64,000 bases of DNA from Eutreptiella sp. 'Long Island Sound 2002' (Eukaryota; Euglenozoa; Euglenophyceae; Eutreptiales; Eutreptiaceae): positions 65,286,242 to 65,350,241 of the forward strand of contig OZ038381.1 in assembly GCA_964036045.1 (NCBI GenBank), written 5' to 3'. Shown here piece after piece: positions 1-11,402 of this stretch; within the stretch, counting starts at the first letter, position 1, and each line of letters begins with the position of its first letter. Under the pieces are notes generated by a model, which was not told the origin of the DNA, ran no database searches, and saw only the letters and a list, made by a program, of their open reading frames with translations. The position numbers and the translations under genes were made by a program.

Positions 1-1040
1 AATGGCGTAAGTGATCAACGACAAGAAGGTGGATTAAAGCAGCGAAAGCGAAGCCAGTAAAGACAAAGTCACACAGGGTTCAAGTGGTAACACATTGCAT
101 CCCTTCCAAAACCCGGGCAAGCGACTTCCGGCCTAGCCACGGGGTGGCAGGGGATGGTCAAAACCAGTGATTGGGTGTAAAATGGTCCTTGGAGGTGATA
201 GACTTGGGGCCCAGCCACTGGGTGGCGGGAAGTGTACAGGACGATGTGCTACCGGCGGGCTTAAATAGGCGAGCTCTGTTTTATCTTTTGGGATCTAAGT
301 AGACAACTGGGACACTGTTACAAACGGAATTCATCAGGCGGGCCATGTTTGACGTGCTGGATGGATGCAACTCGCCGGTGCCACGTGGTGCTGACGAGTT
401 GCCGGTATGGTAAAAAGCATAAACTTGCCGGGCGAGAGTTTCTGCTGGGAGGGGAAAACAGCCCATCCCAGCAAACCAAGAATGGTCGGCTCTACCCCCA
501 CTGAGGCAACAGTCCCCGTGGGCCTTGTGGTCCCCGTGTGGCTTCGCAATCATGGTCAAGCCACGGGATTTGCAGGGGTTGAGCATGGGCTCTCCCTGTA
601 GGTGGTCGCGAAAGCACACTCCCTAGTCCCCAGGCAAGGGCCTAAGGCCAATTCGGAAGGGGATCCACCCTTACTCCGTGTCTGGTGGCGGTTGGCTGAG
701 CGGGGCGCCGCGGTGTTGTGCGGCCACGACCGAACAGGACAACAAAACTCATAGGAACGCTCAGCAGGTGCACAGACAAAGAGCCAGGAGACCTGGGAGA
801 CGGGGTACACAACGTAGACGGGGTATAGTGAGATAGCAGTACTAGCAATGATAGGTAGGTGTAGTAGTAAGGGCTTCGCTTTCTGTTGTTTCTGCTTTTT
901 TAGCGCCGCAATTTTCAGGCAAGAAGCAAACCAGGGTTGGCGCCGCGATGGAAACGCGAGGGGTCAATAATCCCTATGGCGGCTCTCTTTTGTTTCTGCG
1001 AGACAACAATCTTTCTTTGCGGCGCTGATGCCGTGAAATT
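1..1040. other. No gene recognised
   Basis: All frames are short and the open frames overlap on both strands, so none looks coding. Two loose copies of a module containing CCACGGGGTGG or CCACTGGGTGG lie about 77 bp apart (near 138 and 215). AGCGCCGCAA (902-911) and TTGCGGCGCT (1017-1026) form a 10-bp inverted repeat shortly before FB1. No RNA gene was recognised. Confidence 0.5.
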
Positions 1041-1070
1041 CTTAGGAGTCACAAGTTGCCCGCCCCCCAC
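1041..1070 (+). repeat. FB1 left terminal inverted repeat
   Basis: About 30 bp, matching the reverse complement of 4942-4971 with a few mismatches. It starts CTTAGG and includes GTCACAA and TTGCCCGCCC. AAATT precedes it directly. Confidence 0.75.
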
Positions 1071-1439
1071 CTGGCGCTATGGCCCATGGAAGTCCATGTT
1101 GTAGTGAGGAGAAAAGTATGTGAAAAGGGGTGTTATTTTGGGGGTATCTATCCCCCCCTGGTGGCAATAGTCAAAATGAAGGTATGTATGTGAAATATAT
1201 GCCGTTATTTCTATTTCTAGCTACACACAAATTTTCGAAAGAAAGATACCAAATCACAAAAATATGGTGGTATTTTACATTTAGACCATTGCATTCCTTT
1301 AGTAGGGGGGGGGGGGTCTATCTATTATTACTTTTACCCCTTGGTTCAAGGGTTGCCACAAAACCCACGTATGCGGCACAAGTAAAAGAACAGCAAAAAT
1401 ATGGGTCATTGAAAAACAAACAAAACTACCCCCAAAGCA

Positions 1440-2500
1440 TATACGTGTATTTCCTTTTTTTATGAACCTGGCCGAAATTTCGGCCACTTTGTGCCAAAAC
1501 AATCAAAACACATGGTGTTATTCACCAGACGGGCCCAAGCTGGCCGAAATTTCGGCCAGGTCCTTCAAAACTTGAAATAACGTCACAGAAATGGATACCT
1601 TTGAGCTTTTTTGGAAGCTGGCCGAAATTGAGGCCAGCTTTTCCATTGGTTCCATTGGAAACATGCATGTGTATATACACCTTTTAACGCTTCTGGCCAA
1701 AATTTCGGCCAGCTTTTTGGTTTAACGTTGAATGACTATACTCATTTTCATTGTTTTAAGGGCTGGCCGAAATTTCTCCCAGCTCTCTGTTCTAATCAGC
1801 TTTCATACGCTCATATTCGGCTTTTTTGCCAGTCGGGTGCAAAAACATCAAAACACATGGTCTTATTCACCACACAGGCCCAAGCTGGCCGAAATTTCGG
1901 CCAGGTCCTTCAAAACTTGAAATAACGTCACAGAAATGGATACCTTTGAGCTTTTTTGGAAGTTGGCCGAAATTGAGGCCAGCTTTTCCATTGGTTCCAT
2001 TTGAAACATGCATGTGTATATACACCTTTTAACGCTTCTGGCCCAAATTTTGGCCAGCTTTTTGGTTTAGTGTTGAATGACTATACTCATTTTCATTTTT
2101 TTAAGGGCTGGCCGAAATTTCTCCCAGCTCTCTGCTCTAATCACCATTCATACACTTATACTGGGCTTTTTTTGCCGGTGTGGCCGAAATTTCGGCCAGC
2201 ATTTCCTGTTTCTGCGCATATCAGCAATTGTTTTCTCATCCAACACATTCTTCTTGGTTCCAGGGTTTCCACAAAACCCACCTATGCACCACAAGTAAAA
2301 GAGCAACAAAGATACGGTTCATTGAACAGCAAACAAAACTACCCTGAAAGCATATACGTGTATTTCCTATTTTTATTAACCTGGCCGAAATTTCGGCCAG
2401 CTTTTCCAAGAACATCAAAACACATGGTCTTGTTCACCGGACAGGCCCAAGCTGGCCAAAATTTCGGCCAGGTCCTTCAAGACTTGAAATAACGTCACCG
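1440..2500 (+). repeat. FB1 left arm (tandem 345-bp modules)
   Basis: Two to three copies of a module with fixed order: palindrome, AACGTCACAGAAATGGATAC, an AAGCTGGCC-type half-palindrome, ACATGCATGTGTATATACAC, then another palindrome. The same modules occur inverted at about 3540-4760, so the element could fold back over about 1 kb. Confidence 0.8.
1540..1559. repeat. FB1 signature palindrome, first of six perfect copies
   Basis: CTGGCCGAAATTTCGGCCAG is a perfect 20-bp palindrome. Identical copies lie at 1885-1904, 2381-2400, 3916-3935, 4108-4127 and 4261-4280. Many one- or two-mismatch copies also occur (for example near 1690, 2180, 2452, 3367, 3621, 4331 and 4530). The density is far beyond chance and is confined to FB1. 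Confidence 0.9.
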
Positions 2501-2685
2501 AAATGGATACCTATGACGGTAGACATGCGCAAAGAGCACAGGTGCACTGACATTTGAAGATGGTGTACAATGTACCACACTCAATGACAAGCAAATACTT
2601 GCCAACTGACAAATCCACACAGGCTATGGGAAAAAACAATAGCAGTACACCAAAAACACTTAGGAACGCATATCTGGCGAAAATT

Positions 2686-3147
2686 TCAGCCAACCTTCGT
2701 ACCGGCAAACAATATAACCCGTTGGGAATGGCAGTAGGCAACAGGAGACATACGAATGACTTTATAAAAAAGAAGATCTTGGATGTAATCCACAGGCGGT
2801 GCGGCCTTGAGATCGTCATAGCGCCGCTGCACAAGATCCTCGGATAATTTACGGACGTGGCCAATGCTTCGGTCGTGGTCTATTACAATTTGGTCAAAGA
2901 AAACTTTTATTTTGGTTGTTGACGTGACCCAGTCGGATAACGTGATGGTGGTTGATGAATTTTTCATTGGTGGTGCCTTAGGCTTCCCTTGAAGTCCCTC
3001 TGTGCTTGCCCTATCCCCGTCCGGTTGATGGGCAGGTTGGGATTGCCCATTTTCGGACGCAGCTTCAGCTAGAGGGTAAATAAGCACCTCCTGTGAATCC
3101 ATTGCAGGCTCGGTCATTAAAAAGGATGCTACACCAGGGGATTTCAT
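2686..3147 (-). CDS. Candidate ORF in the FB1 core, function unknown
   Basis: A 153-residue open frame in the unique centre of FB1, and the only one there with a protein-like composition. It has an acidic, Gln/Ser/Pro-rich N-terminal third, then a mixed charged helical stretch (around residues 80-120: IVIDHDRSIGHVRKLSEDL). No known domain, signal peptide or membrane segment was recognised. The C-terminal 30 residues run toward the arm and may not be coding. It could be an element gene, a captured host fragment, or chance. Confidence 0.3.
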   Translation of the reverse strand: MKSPGVASFLMTEPAMDSQEVLIYPLAEAASENGQSQPAHQPDGDRASTEGLQGKPKAPPMKNSSTTITLSDWVTSTTKIKVFFDQIVIDHDRSIGHVRKLSEDLVQRRYDDLKAAPPVDYIQDLLFYKVIRMSPVAYCHSQRVILFAGTKVG

Positions 3148-3539
3148 GGAAAGAGAAATAACGAAAGTGGCAATAACAAGCGCAATTCAACCCAAAATGG
3201 CCCAAAATCGACGTCTTGACACGAATGATGGAATACGATAGGAGAAATTTCGGCCAGCCCTGCACTGGATGTGAAACCACTGTTCAAAACCGGGTTGCCG
3301 AGAAGCTGACCGAAATTTCAGCCAGAAATGTGTGTCATTTCGAATCAAGGGTCCACATAAGGCAACTTTGGCCGAAATTTCGGCGAGCAAAATGCAAAAC
3401 AGAGAATGTACACACAAAACAGTGGCAATGCGTGGCACACCCCATACGAGCATGACAGTTATAGTAATACCAGAGGACATTAACGCTGTGAGAAGAAAGC
3501 AGCTTTATAGGAGTGTACGGTGTAATATTTATGCACAAC

Positions 3540-4760
3540 AAGAATTGCAAGTTGGCAGAAATTTTGGCCAGATGTTTTGGATGGGAAAAAAATTGCTAAT
3601 ATGCGCAGAAATGGGACACACTGGCCGAAATTTCGGCCACACCGGCAAAAAAAGCCGAATATGAGTGTATGAAAGGTGATTAGACCAGAGAGCTGGGAGA
3701 AATTTCGGCCAACCCTTAAAAAAATGAAAATGAGTATAGTCATTCAACACTAAACCAAAAAGCTGGCCGAAATTTTGGCCAGAAGCGTTAAAAGGTGTAT
3801 ATACACATGCATGTTTCCAATGGAAGCAATGGAAAAGCTGGCCTCAATCTCGGCCAACTTCCAAAAAAGCTCAAAGGTATCCATTTCCGTGACGTTATTT
3901 CAAGTTTTGAAAGACCTGGCCGAAATTTCGGCCAGCTTGGGCCTGTCTCGTGAATAACACCGTGTGTTTTGATTTTTTTGGCACACACTGGCAAAAAAGG
4001 CGAATATGAGCGTATGAAAGCTGATTAGACCAGAGAGCTGGGAGAAATTTCGCCCGGCCCTTAAAACAATGAAAATGAGTAAAGTCATTCAACGGTAAAC
4101 CAAAAAGCTGGCCGAAATTTCGGCCAGAAGCGTTAAAAGGTGTATATACACATGCATGTTTCCAATGGAACCAATGGAAAAGCTAGCCTCAATTTCGGCC
4201 AACTTCCAAAAAACCTGAAAGGTATCCATTTCTGTGACGTTATTTCAAGTTTTGAAGGACCTGGCCGAAATTTCGGCCAGCTTGGGCTTGTCTGGTGAAT
4301 AAGACCATGTGTTTTGATGTTCTTAGAAAAGCTGGCCGAAATTTCGGCCATGTCAATAAAAATAGGAAATACACGTATATCCTTTGGGGGTAGTTTTGTT
4401 TGTTGTTCAATGAACCGTATCTTTGCTGTTCTTTCACTTGTGGTGTATAGGTCGGTTTTGTCGAACCCCTGGAACCAAGAAGAATGTGTTGGATGGGAAA
4501 ACAATTGCTGATATGCGCAGAAAGAGGAAATGCTGGCCGAAATTTCGGCCACACCGGCAAAAAAAAGCCCAGTATAAGTGTATGAATGGTGATTAGACCA
4601 GAGAGCTGGGAGAAATTTCGGCAAGCCCTTTAAAAAATGAAAATGAGTATAGTCATTCAACATTGAACCAAAAAGCTGGCCGAAATTTCGGTCACAAGCG
4701 TTAAAAGGTGTATATACACAGGGATGTTCCCAATGGAGCCCAAAAGCTGGCCTCAATTTC
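3540..4760 (-). repeat. FB1 right arm, inverted copy of the left arm
   Basis: Reverse complement of the 1440-2500 modules with small indels. The internal period is again 345 bp (3916 to 4261). The arms differ by scattered substitutions and are not a fresh duplication. Confidence 0.8.
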
Positions 4761-4941
4761 GGCCAGCTTCAAAAAAACCTCAAACATGATACACTAGATG
4801 AAGCAGATACCTAAGGCTAACACATCACCACCTATTTCAATGGATGTCACACAACGCTGGTACCAACATTGCTCACATATGTCAAATAGCATACTCAAAC
4901 TAGAAATGTAGAATATTCTCACATCGTGCGTATATGCGGTC

Positions 4942-4971
4942 CTAGAGGGCGGGCAATTTGTGACGCCTAAG
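4942..4971 (-). repeat. FB1 right terminal inverted repeat
   Basis: Inverted partner of 1041-1070. It ends CCTAAG and is followed directly by AAATT, the same five bases that precede the left end. Confidence 0.75.
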
Positions 4972-5029
4972 AAATTAAGAATGCCCCTTAGCGCCCTGTA
5001 CTCCTGTACTGGCTATGCAGGAGCGAGTC

Positions 5030-5260
5030 GTCAAGCCCCGTTGTCGGGAGATTCCGGTATGTGAGGTACCGAAGGCAAGAAGGGTGCGAGCCAAAAGCAT
5101 TCAAGCCCACCAAGGTGGATGCCCCATAAACCCGTGGGATGCGAGTCCACCGGACTCATGCCCGTGAATGCGGACGCCCGGATAGAGTGGCAGGATGCGA
5201 GCCACAAGTGCTCAGCACATAGTACTGTGCCGGAGAATGTGTGCAGCAACTAAGATGGAC
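5030..5260. repeat. ~55-bp degenerate minisatellite, left of FB2
   Basis: Degenerate units of the pattern gGATGCGAGcc...GCTCATGCCC...GTGGATGCCCC. The same family resumes at about 8490-8760 on the far side of FB2, which suggests FB2 inserted into one array. Confidence 0.65.
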
Positions 5261-5707
5261 AACAACAACGAGCACATAGGCACAACCCTTGGTACACGCT
5301 AGGCCACCCGATCTCGTTCTAGCCTAGAACGCGCTAGAGCGGCTGGAACGAAAAAAAAGAGGGGGCACGCCAACCCATGGGCATAGGGGGGCGGGGGTAT
5401 GGAGGGTGCAAATTGGACCCCTATTACCATACTAGAGGGTCCATACGTAGTTTTTAAGAAAAACACATTTTTGACATGAAATTCAACAAGTACCAAAAAC
5501 CGTCCTAGGAACGTTCTACGGGCGCTCTAGCGGCGCCCCGCTGGAACGGCGCTAGAACGTCGCTGGAACGGTTCGCTAGAATGCCGCTGAAACAAAAACA
5601 TACACACACGTTTCGCAAGTAAAATACACTAATGTGGGAAGGGGGGGGGGGTTCCATTACACATAGACACATAGAAACCATCACATTTGGTACATGTCTA
5701 GTCATAT

Positions 5708-5748
5708 GTGCACACACACACACACACACACATGCACACACACATTTT
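5708..5748. repeat. CA microsatellite in FB2 left arm
   Basis: (CA)n run with one interruption. Its inverted counterpart is the (TG)n run at about 8253-8292 in the right arm. Confidence 0.85.
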
Positions 5749-6479
5749 GACATAGGCACAGGCACTGTGGGGCTACCCTTCCTTCAGGCCCTTGGTTGGG
5801 GGGGGGGGGGCGCTTTGCTTTTGTCAAACATTTTTCAAGGGGGGGGGGGCTTGAGAACTACCATGGGGGGGGTGAACTCAGGGGTCAAGAAGGGTCTTCC
5901 TTTCTTTGTTTCACAGGTGCATTTTTATTCGAATGTTCTGCTATTGCACTGACGAAATGCACTTTTGAAGTTGAAGGTATGCCATGCAATATTGTGCATC
6001 GTTGTGGTGTATTGTGGTCTCGTAAGGTGTCAAGTGGTGTCATGTAGTGCGGTGTGTTGTGGTGTGCTGCGATCTGTTGTCGTGTGTGATCCGCTGTGGT
6101 GTGATGTACTGTGCGGGGGGGGGGGGTAGTGTGTTGTTGTCACATGACGTGCCCTGTGGTGTGTTGTGCTGTCATGTGGTGTGGTTCGCTGTCATGTGGT
6201 GTGGTCTGGTGTCATGTGGTGTGGTGTGGTGTGGTGGGGTATCGTGCGATAGGCTTGCCTGTCTGGTTGGTTGAAGGGTGCGTTGGTTGCTTGGCAGGTT
6301 GGGTTGTTTGGCAGCTTGGGTTGTGTGTTGGGTGCTTGGCTGGTTGGGGCACGTTGTGTGGTGTGTGCACCCTGTGGTGTTAGGTGCCGTTTGCTGTTGT
6401 GTGCTCTGTGATGTCGTGTCTGTGGGTACAATGTAACTTATGACATTCCCAGGGAGGGGGGCGGGCTGATAAGCGTTTA

Positions 6480-6610
6480 CTATTTTTGTTCTAGCGGGGT
6501 TCTAGGGAGGCGTTCTAGCGGTGATCTAGCGGCGTTCTAGCGGCCGCTAGAACGCCGCGAGATCACCGCTAGAACAGTCCCCGCGAACGCCGCTGGAACA
6601 AAAATAGTAA
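6480..6610. repeat. FB2 first fold centre
   Basis: A near-perfect palindrome centred at 6543/6544. The core GTTCTAGCGGCCGCTAGAAC (6534-6553) is exact and extends without mismatch over 6531-6556. Pairing then continues outward with few mismatches (GTGATCT on the left against AGATCAC on the right) to flanking TTTTTGTTCTAG and its partner. Both DNA strands could form a hairpin of more than 50 bp. Confidence 0.85.
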
Positions 6611-7304
6611 CTCCTTATCAGCCCCCCCCCTCCCTTAGAATGGCAGGAGCTACATGGTACCCACAGACACGACATCACAGAGCACACAGCAGCATACGGC
6701 ACCCACCTAACACCACAGGGTGCACACACCACATCGCGGGCCCCAACTAGCCAAACACCCAACACACAACCCAAGCTGCCAAACAACCCAACCTGCCAAG
6801 AAACCAACACACCCTTCTACCAACCAGACAGGCAAGCCTATTGCACGATACCCCACCACACCACACCTCACCACATAAGACGACACCACACCACATGACA
6901 CCCGACCACAGCATATGACAATGCCGTGGTCTCGTAAGGTGTAAAGTGGTGTGATGTGCTGTGTTGTAGTCTGTTGTGGTGTGTGATGTGCTATGGTGTG
7001 GTGTACTGTGGGGGGGGGGGGGGTTGTGGTCACATGACGTGCCATGTGGTCTGCTTTGTTTTCATGTGGTGTGGTTGGTGGGGTTGGTTGAATGGTGTGT
7101 TGGTTGCTTGGCAGGTTGGATTGTTTGGCAGCTTCGGTTATTTGTTGGGTGTTTAGCCGTTTGCGGCATGCTGTGTGGTGTCTACACCCTATGGTGTGTG
7201 GTGCTATATACTGTTGCATGCTCCGTGATGTCATGTCTGCGAGTACACATGTATTTGCTGCCATTCCAGGGGGGGGGGGGGGGCTAGTAAGCAATTAATA
7301 TTTT

Positions 7305-7440
7305 TGTTCTAGCGCCGTTCGCGGGAACTGTTCTAGCGGTGATCTAGCGGCGCTCTAGCGGGCCGCTGCAGCGTCGCTAGATCACCGCCAGAACGAACAG
7401 TTCCCTAGAACGCCGCTAGAAAGAAAATATTAAACGCTTA
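7305..7440. repeat. FB2 second fold centre
   Basis: A diverged copy of the 6480-6610 centre. GTTCTAGCGGTGATCTAGCG on the left faces CGCTAGATCACCGCCAGAAC on the right, around an AGCGGGCCGCT core near 7365. It joins the plus module 6920-7290 to the minus module 7440-8215. Confidence 0.75.
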
Positions 7441-8259
7441 CGAGCCCTCCCCCTCCCTTGGAATGGCAGCAAATACATGTGTGCTCACTAACATGACATC
7501 ACAGAGCACACAACAGCATACAACACCACACACCACAGAGTGCAGACACCACACAACATGCCGGAACCGGCTAAACACCCAACAAATAACCGAAGCTGCC
7601 AAACAATCCAACCTGCCAAGCAACCAACACACCATTCAACGAACCCCACCAAGCACACCACATGAAAACAAAGCACACCACAGGGCACATCATGTGGCCA
7701 CACCACACTACCCCCCCCACACAGCACAACACACCATAGCCAATCACACACTAGCAGACACACCACACCACACCACACCACACCACATGACACGAGGCCA
7801 AAGCACATGACACAAGACCACACCACATGACACCGCAAAAAACCACACTGCATCTCATCAGACCACAACACAACACACCACGCCGCTACACATCACAACA
7901 CACCATAGCAGATCACACACCACAAGATACTACAACACAGCACACCACACCACCTTACACCTTACCAGACCACAACACACCACAACACTGCACAACATTG
8001 CATGGCATACCTACAACTTCATAGGTGCACTTGGACAGTCCAACAGCAGAAAAATCGAATAGAAATGCACATGTGAAACAAAGAAAAGAACACCCTCCCA
8101 GACCCCTGAGTCCAACCCCGCCCCAAGGTAGTTCTCTAGCCCCCCCCCCCCCCCTGAAAAATGTTTGACAAAAGCAAAGTGCCCCCCCCCCCCCCCCAGC
8201 AAGGGCCCGAAGGGAGGGCAGCCCCACAGTGCCCGTGCATGCGTCAAAACGTGTGGGTG

Positions 8260-8294
<35 letters not shown>

Positions 8295-8489
8295 TAATTT
8301 GTCTTTTGTGTTCTACCCAGGCTAGTGTATTGTTCTAGTTTTGATCCAATCTAGGCTAGAACATCGGGGCTAGAGTGTTCTAGCCTAGAACGAGAGGATG
8401 TGTTCTAGCGTGTACCTAGGGAAGGGAGGGGGGGACGAAGATGAGGATAGCAAAAATAGGGGCAAGTGCCAGAGCACACATAGCACTTA

Positions 8490-8760
8490 TTGACGGGATG
8501 CGAATTCCGAGAATTCATGCCCACAGTACCCATTGTGAGGGATGCCGTGCGCTAAGCAGGATGCAAGCAAAACATGCTCATGCCCACGAGTGTGAGTGCC
8601 AGAGTCAAATGGGACGCGACTTGCGGAAGCTCATGCCCACTAGAGTGGATGCCCCATTTTGGAAGGGATGCGAGCCATGCTAGCTCACGCTCACATGAGT
8701 GGATGCCCCAGTAAGCTGGAATGCGAGTCACAATGGCTTATGATAGTAGGTCCCGGACCT
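8490..8760. repeat. ~55-bp degenerate minisatellite, right of FB2
   Basis: Five degenerate units, with ATGCGA-type starts near 8498, 8561, 8612, 8668 and 8722. They share GCTCATGCCCAC and GTGGATGCCCCA blocks with 5080-5260. Confidence 0.65.
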
Positions 8761-8858
8761 TTGGAGATCCTAGCCCTGGGCGGGAGGGGTGCCCCGCTGC
8801 GGGCTAAGCCGACGGTCCCCCACCCTGGTGCCAGGTTGGGGCCCCGTGGGGGGGGGGA

Positions 8859-9389
8859 CTAGCTGAGGAGGTACTCGTCGTCCTCGTCCGCGTCAAGCTC
8901 CAGGCCCAGGTCGAGATCGCCAGCCTGGGGCTCGGGACCCTCGCCCTCCCCCGGCAAGTCCCCTAGGGGCGCCTCCTCCACGGGGAAAAAGGCCCGCAGG
9001 GCCGCAGAAGGCCGGGTGGCGCCGAGCCCGCCGTGAACACCAGCGGGGACCCATCTCCCAGCGCCTGGAGGGTAAGGTCCGGTAATACTGCCCGGCTGGT
9101 CGCGGGCGGGGCGAGGACCACCTCGCGGATGGTACCCCGTAGGGACGGTGGGGCGCCGACACTGAGGACCACGTCTCAGCACGCCCCGCAGTCCGCTGGG
9201 TCCAGCACGGATACGGGGACTACGCGGCCCACCACTTCACGGCGTGGCCCTCCCACCGAACATGCGGACTCGCCCATGAAGTAGCCCAGCACGGTGCCCG
9301 CGTGTTGGGGGGGCGTGACAGGCCCACCGGCCACCCGCTCCCCACGGCCCGCATCATGCGCGACCACCGGGCGGGCGGTGGAAGTTCAT
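8859..9389 (-). pseudogene. Retroelement C-terminal tail, frameshifted
   Basis: Protein-like sequence continues from the RNase H ORF but alternates frames (for example VVPVSVLDPADCGAC near 9180-9230). It ends in a glutamate/aspartate-rich tail with a stop at 8859. Recognisable only by continuity and composition. Confidence 0.45.
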
Positions 9390-10979
9390 CTAGTCCGCCA
9401 CTGCCTGTACGTATCCCGCCATCAAGGCGGCACGCTCGCGGGCGGGCCAGGGCTGCGGGGCCCCGGCCCACGGGAGTCCAGACCACGTGACAGCCGCGTC
9501 CCAGGCGGCGCTCTCGGATTGTAGGACCGAGTCCTCGTCCCGCATAAGCCTCCAATGCGAGGTGCGGCGCGCCTTGTCATAGACCGTGGCTCTCAGGGAA
9601 TCGCGCCAGCATTCAGCATAACCTCGGGACTGCAGCACGGCGCAAATGACCCTGAAACCGGTCGAGGCTGCCGCGAGCACCACCATGCAAGAGCGGACCA
9701 TGTCATCCCGCCACCCTTTGTAGGGCTGCGAGCAATACACGCAGTGGAACTGTGCGTGCACCGAGGTGTGGGTCAAAGGCGCCATGTGCACCCAGGTCGC
9801 AAACAGGGGGCCCTCCGTGGGCACTTCCCCTTCGGCCAGGAGCTAGGCCCAGGCCTGCAAAGCTTGGTCGTCCCGAGGCGTGCCCCGGCCGAAAGTGACG
9901 GATGGGGTCGCTAGCTGCGCATAGAGGCGGTCCATTTGCTGTGGGAGTGCCGTCACGAGGCCGCACGACGAGAATAGCTGGGCCATCCCATCCAGCGCTC
10001 TCGGAAGTGAGTACGTGCCCTCGCGCGCCATGCAAAGGCTTACAGCTGCCAGATCGTGGACGCGCGCCTCAAGGCTTGATAGGAGGCCGAACCACTGGGT
10101 ATGGTGCTGCGCATGCACCTACAAGTCACGACGGCCGCGCCCTAGGGCCTCGACGAAGGCGACCGGTATTCTGTCTACCCAGGGGAACCGGGAGGCGACG
10201 CCCCCGTCACCGCCGAGGGTGGCGGAGGTCCAGTCGGCCCCCACGTACTGGACGGGCGCAGGGGCAATTCCCAACGTCTCGGCGAGGCGCCACGCTTCGA
10301 GATTGCCCGCCCACTCAGCGGCCCAGGGGCTGGCGGCCCGCGTCAGGAACCCTGACGCGACGGTCGCAAGGACCCCCGTGGAGTCCGCTACCAGCGCGCC
10401 CCACTCCAAGGTGTCGCCGTCTGGCGTCACCTCCATCGCTCCATCCGCGGCCAGGAGGACCCGTCCAGAATCGTACAGCCTGTACAGCTTGGTGTCCACG
10501 GCCGCGGGCTGTCCCGTTGCAGCCAGGAGAACCTGCAACTCCACGTGGGCCTCGCCCGTGGTGTGGAGCAGGGGTTCCTGGTCTGGGCAGTCCAGGCCTT
10601 TCCAATGGTTCCGGTGGAGGGCGCGGACGCTTTCGCGAACGAGCACGCTGCGCGAATCCATGGCCCTCAGGTACCCCAGGACGCGATGGAGGCACATGTG
10701 GCTGTACAAGTGGGGGAAGCCGAAGCCCCGGCCGGCAACGGGCATCCACAAGAGGGCCCTGGGCACGTTACGCGGCACCCGCAGTGCTCTGGTCAGGACC
10801 TTGTCCACCGCCACGCTGAGTGCGGCGAAGACGCGTTGGGCAAGGCAGCGTGGCCTCGTACACATATTTCGGGGGCGAAATGACGTACGCGAGGACAATA
10901 CGGAGGATGAGCACGTAGGCCGGGCGCAGGCGGTAGTGCGCACGCTTGATCTTCGCGAAGCTTTCCTCCACTTTCGCAA
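9390..10979 (-). pseudogene. RNase H domain and C-terminal region of the retroelement
   Basis: One reading frame over 1.6 kb, broken only by in-frame stops at about 10119 and 9843. It opens with a polymerase-connection segment (RGFGFPHLYSHMCLHRVLGY). The RNase H pattern follows: first Asp in LLAADGAMEV, Glu in SPWAAEWAGNLEAWRLAE, second Asp in VGADWTSATL, and a possible last Asp in ARVHDLAAV. A downstream HCVYC and neighbouring Cys residues may be a metal-binding region of unknown role. Confidence 0.75.
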
Positions 10980-11402
10980 TGCGCCGGTTCGGGTGCTCGC
11001 CCATCACCAGGGGTATGCCAGTGAGCATGACGCCCCTTGACTGCAGCAGGAGCGGGCCAAGTTCATGGGCAGAGTCCCCGGGGCGTAGTGGATTCGGGGG
11101 TTGTGCAAGACGAGGTGGTACACCTTCGGCTTCTCGACCTACACTGCGCCGCAGGCAGCCGCGCACGTGACCGCGCAGATGCGGATCAGCCAGGCCAGAC
11201 CCCACCCCGTGAGGGTGAAGTGGCGGCGGTCGTCGCTGAAGGCGACCTCGGGGAGGAAGCCGTGGGGTGCGGCGGGCTGCGGCGGAACGTAGGACGATGG
11301 GTCCGGCGCGCCAGGGCGCCGGTCCTCCGGGTAGAGGCCTTCACAGACCGCGTGGCGGACGTACTCTGTCTGCTGATCCGAGAACTTGGAGAAAAACCCC
11401 AC
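10850..11402 (-). pseudogene. Reverse transcriptase C-terminal half (palm/thumb), disrupted
   Basis: FSDDRRHFTL (about 11190-11220) looks like the catalytic F/YxDD box. Downstream, VEKPKVYHLVL (just past a stop at 11139-11141) fits the segment after the active site. LTGIPLVMGEHPNRRIAKVE and AYVLILRIVLAYVISPPKYV, in the frame open over 10768-11205, fit the thumb. The path changes frame near 11065 and again near 10860. An earlier segment of protein-like sequence (about 11520-11700, WAIEHAEVWSDAWDEATAFC) may be the N-terminal part of the domain. Confidence 0.7.

Larger units (their letters stand above)
1041..4971. mobile_element. Foldback element FB1 with terminal inverted repeats
   Basis: The ends are inverted copies of each other. 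The left end reads CTTAGGAGTCACAAGTTGCC, and the right end, read inward on the minus strand, is CTTAGGCGTCACAAATTGCC. AAATT lies immediately outside both ends (1036-1040 and 4972-4976), a plausible 5-bp target-site duplication. Inside, about 1440-2500 is repeated in inverted orientation at about 3540-4760. Each arm holds tandem copies of a ~345-bp module (palindromes at 1540 and 1885; at 3916 and 4261). The central 2500-3540 is unique apart from scattered degenerate palindromes and one candidate ORF. No transposase is visible, so the element is probably non-autonomous. Open frames in the arms simply translate the palindrome (LAEISAS, WPKFRPA, GRNFGQ) and are not genes. Confidence 0.8.
5286..8421. 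mobile_element. Foldback element FB2 (nested double palindrome)
   Basis: The ends carry inverted GGTACACGCTAG (5291-5302) and CTAGCGTGTACC (8405-8416). Both ends continue into CTCGTTCTAG-type subterminal sequence. The interior holds four copies of one module in alternating orientation: about 5790-6470 plus, 6610-6935 minus (partial), 6920-7290 plus (partial) and 7440-8215 minus. Each inward-facing pair is joined by a palindromic centre full of GTTCTAGCGG words. Modules are made of GGTGTGGTGTG simple sequence, poly-G runs and a short unique stretch near 5900-6010 (inverted at about 7960-8110). No protein gene was recognised. It looks like one foldback element nested in, or duplicated within, another. 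Confidence 0.75.

Noticed and set aside
281-619. Possible small gene on the minus strand near the window start
   Set aside because: Composition is not protein-like, three overlapping frames are equally open, and no domain is seen.
1021-1050. Short match to the 18S rRNA-like phrase GTGAAATTCTT
   Set aside because: Only about 11 bases agree and the surroundings are not rRNA; it coincides with the FB1 left border.
1440-4760. Repeated small proteins containing LAEISAS or WPKFRPA
   Set aside because: All come from translating the palindrome CTGGCCGAAATTTCGGCCAG in different frames on both strands.
6047-7871. Cys/Trp/Val-rich ORFs resembling membrane proteins
   Set aside because: Produced by GGTGTGGTGTG low-complexity modules of FB2, present in both orientations.
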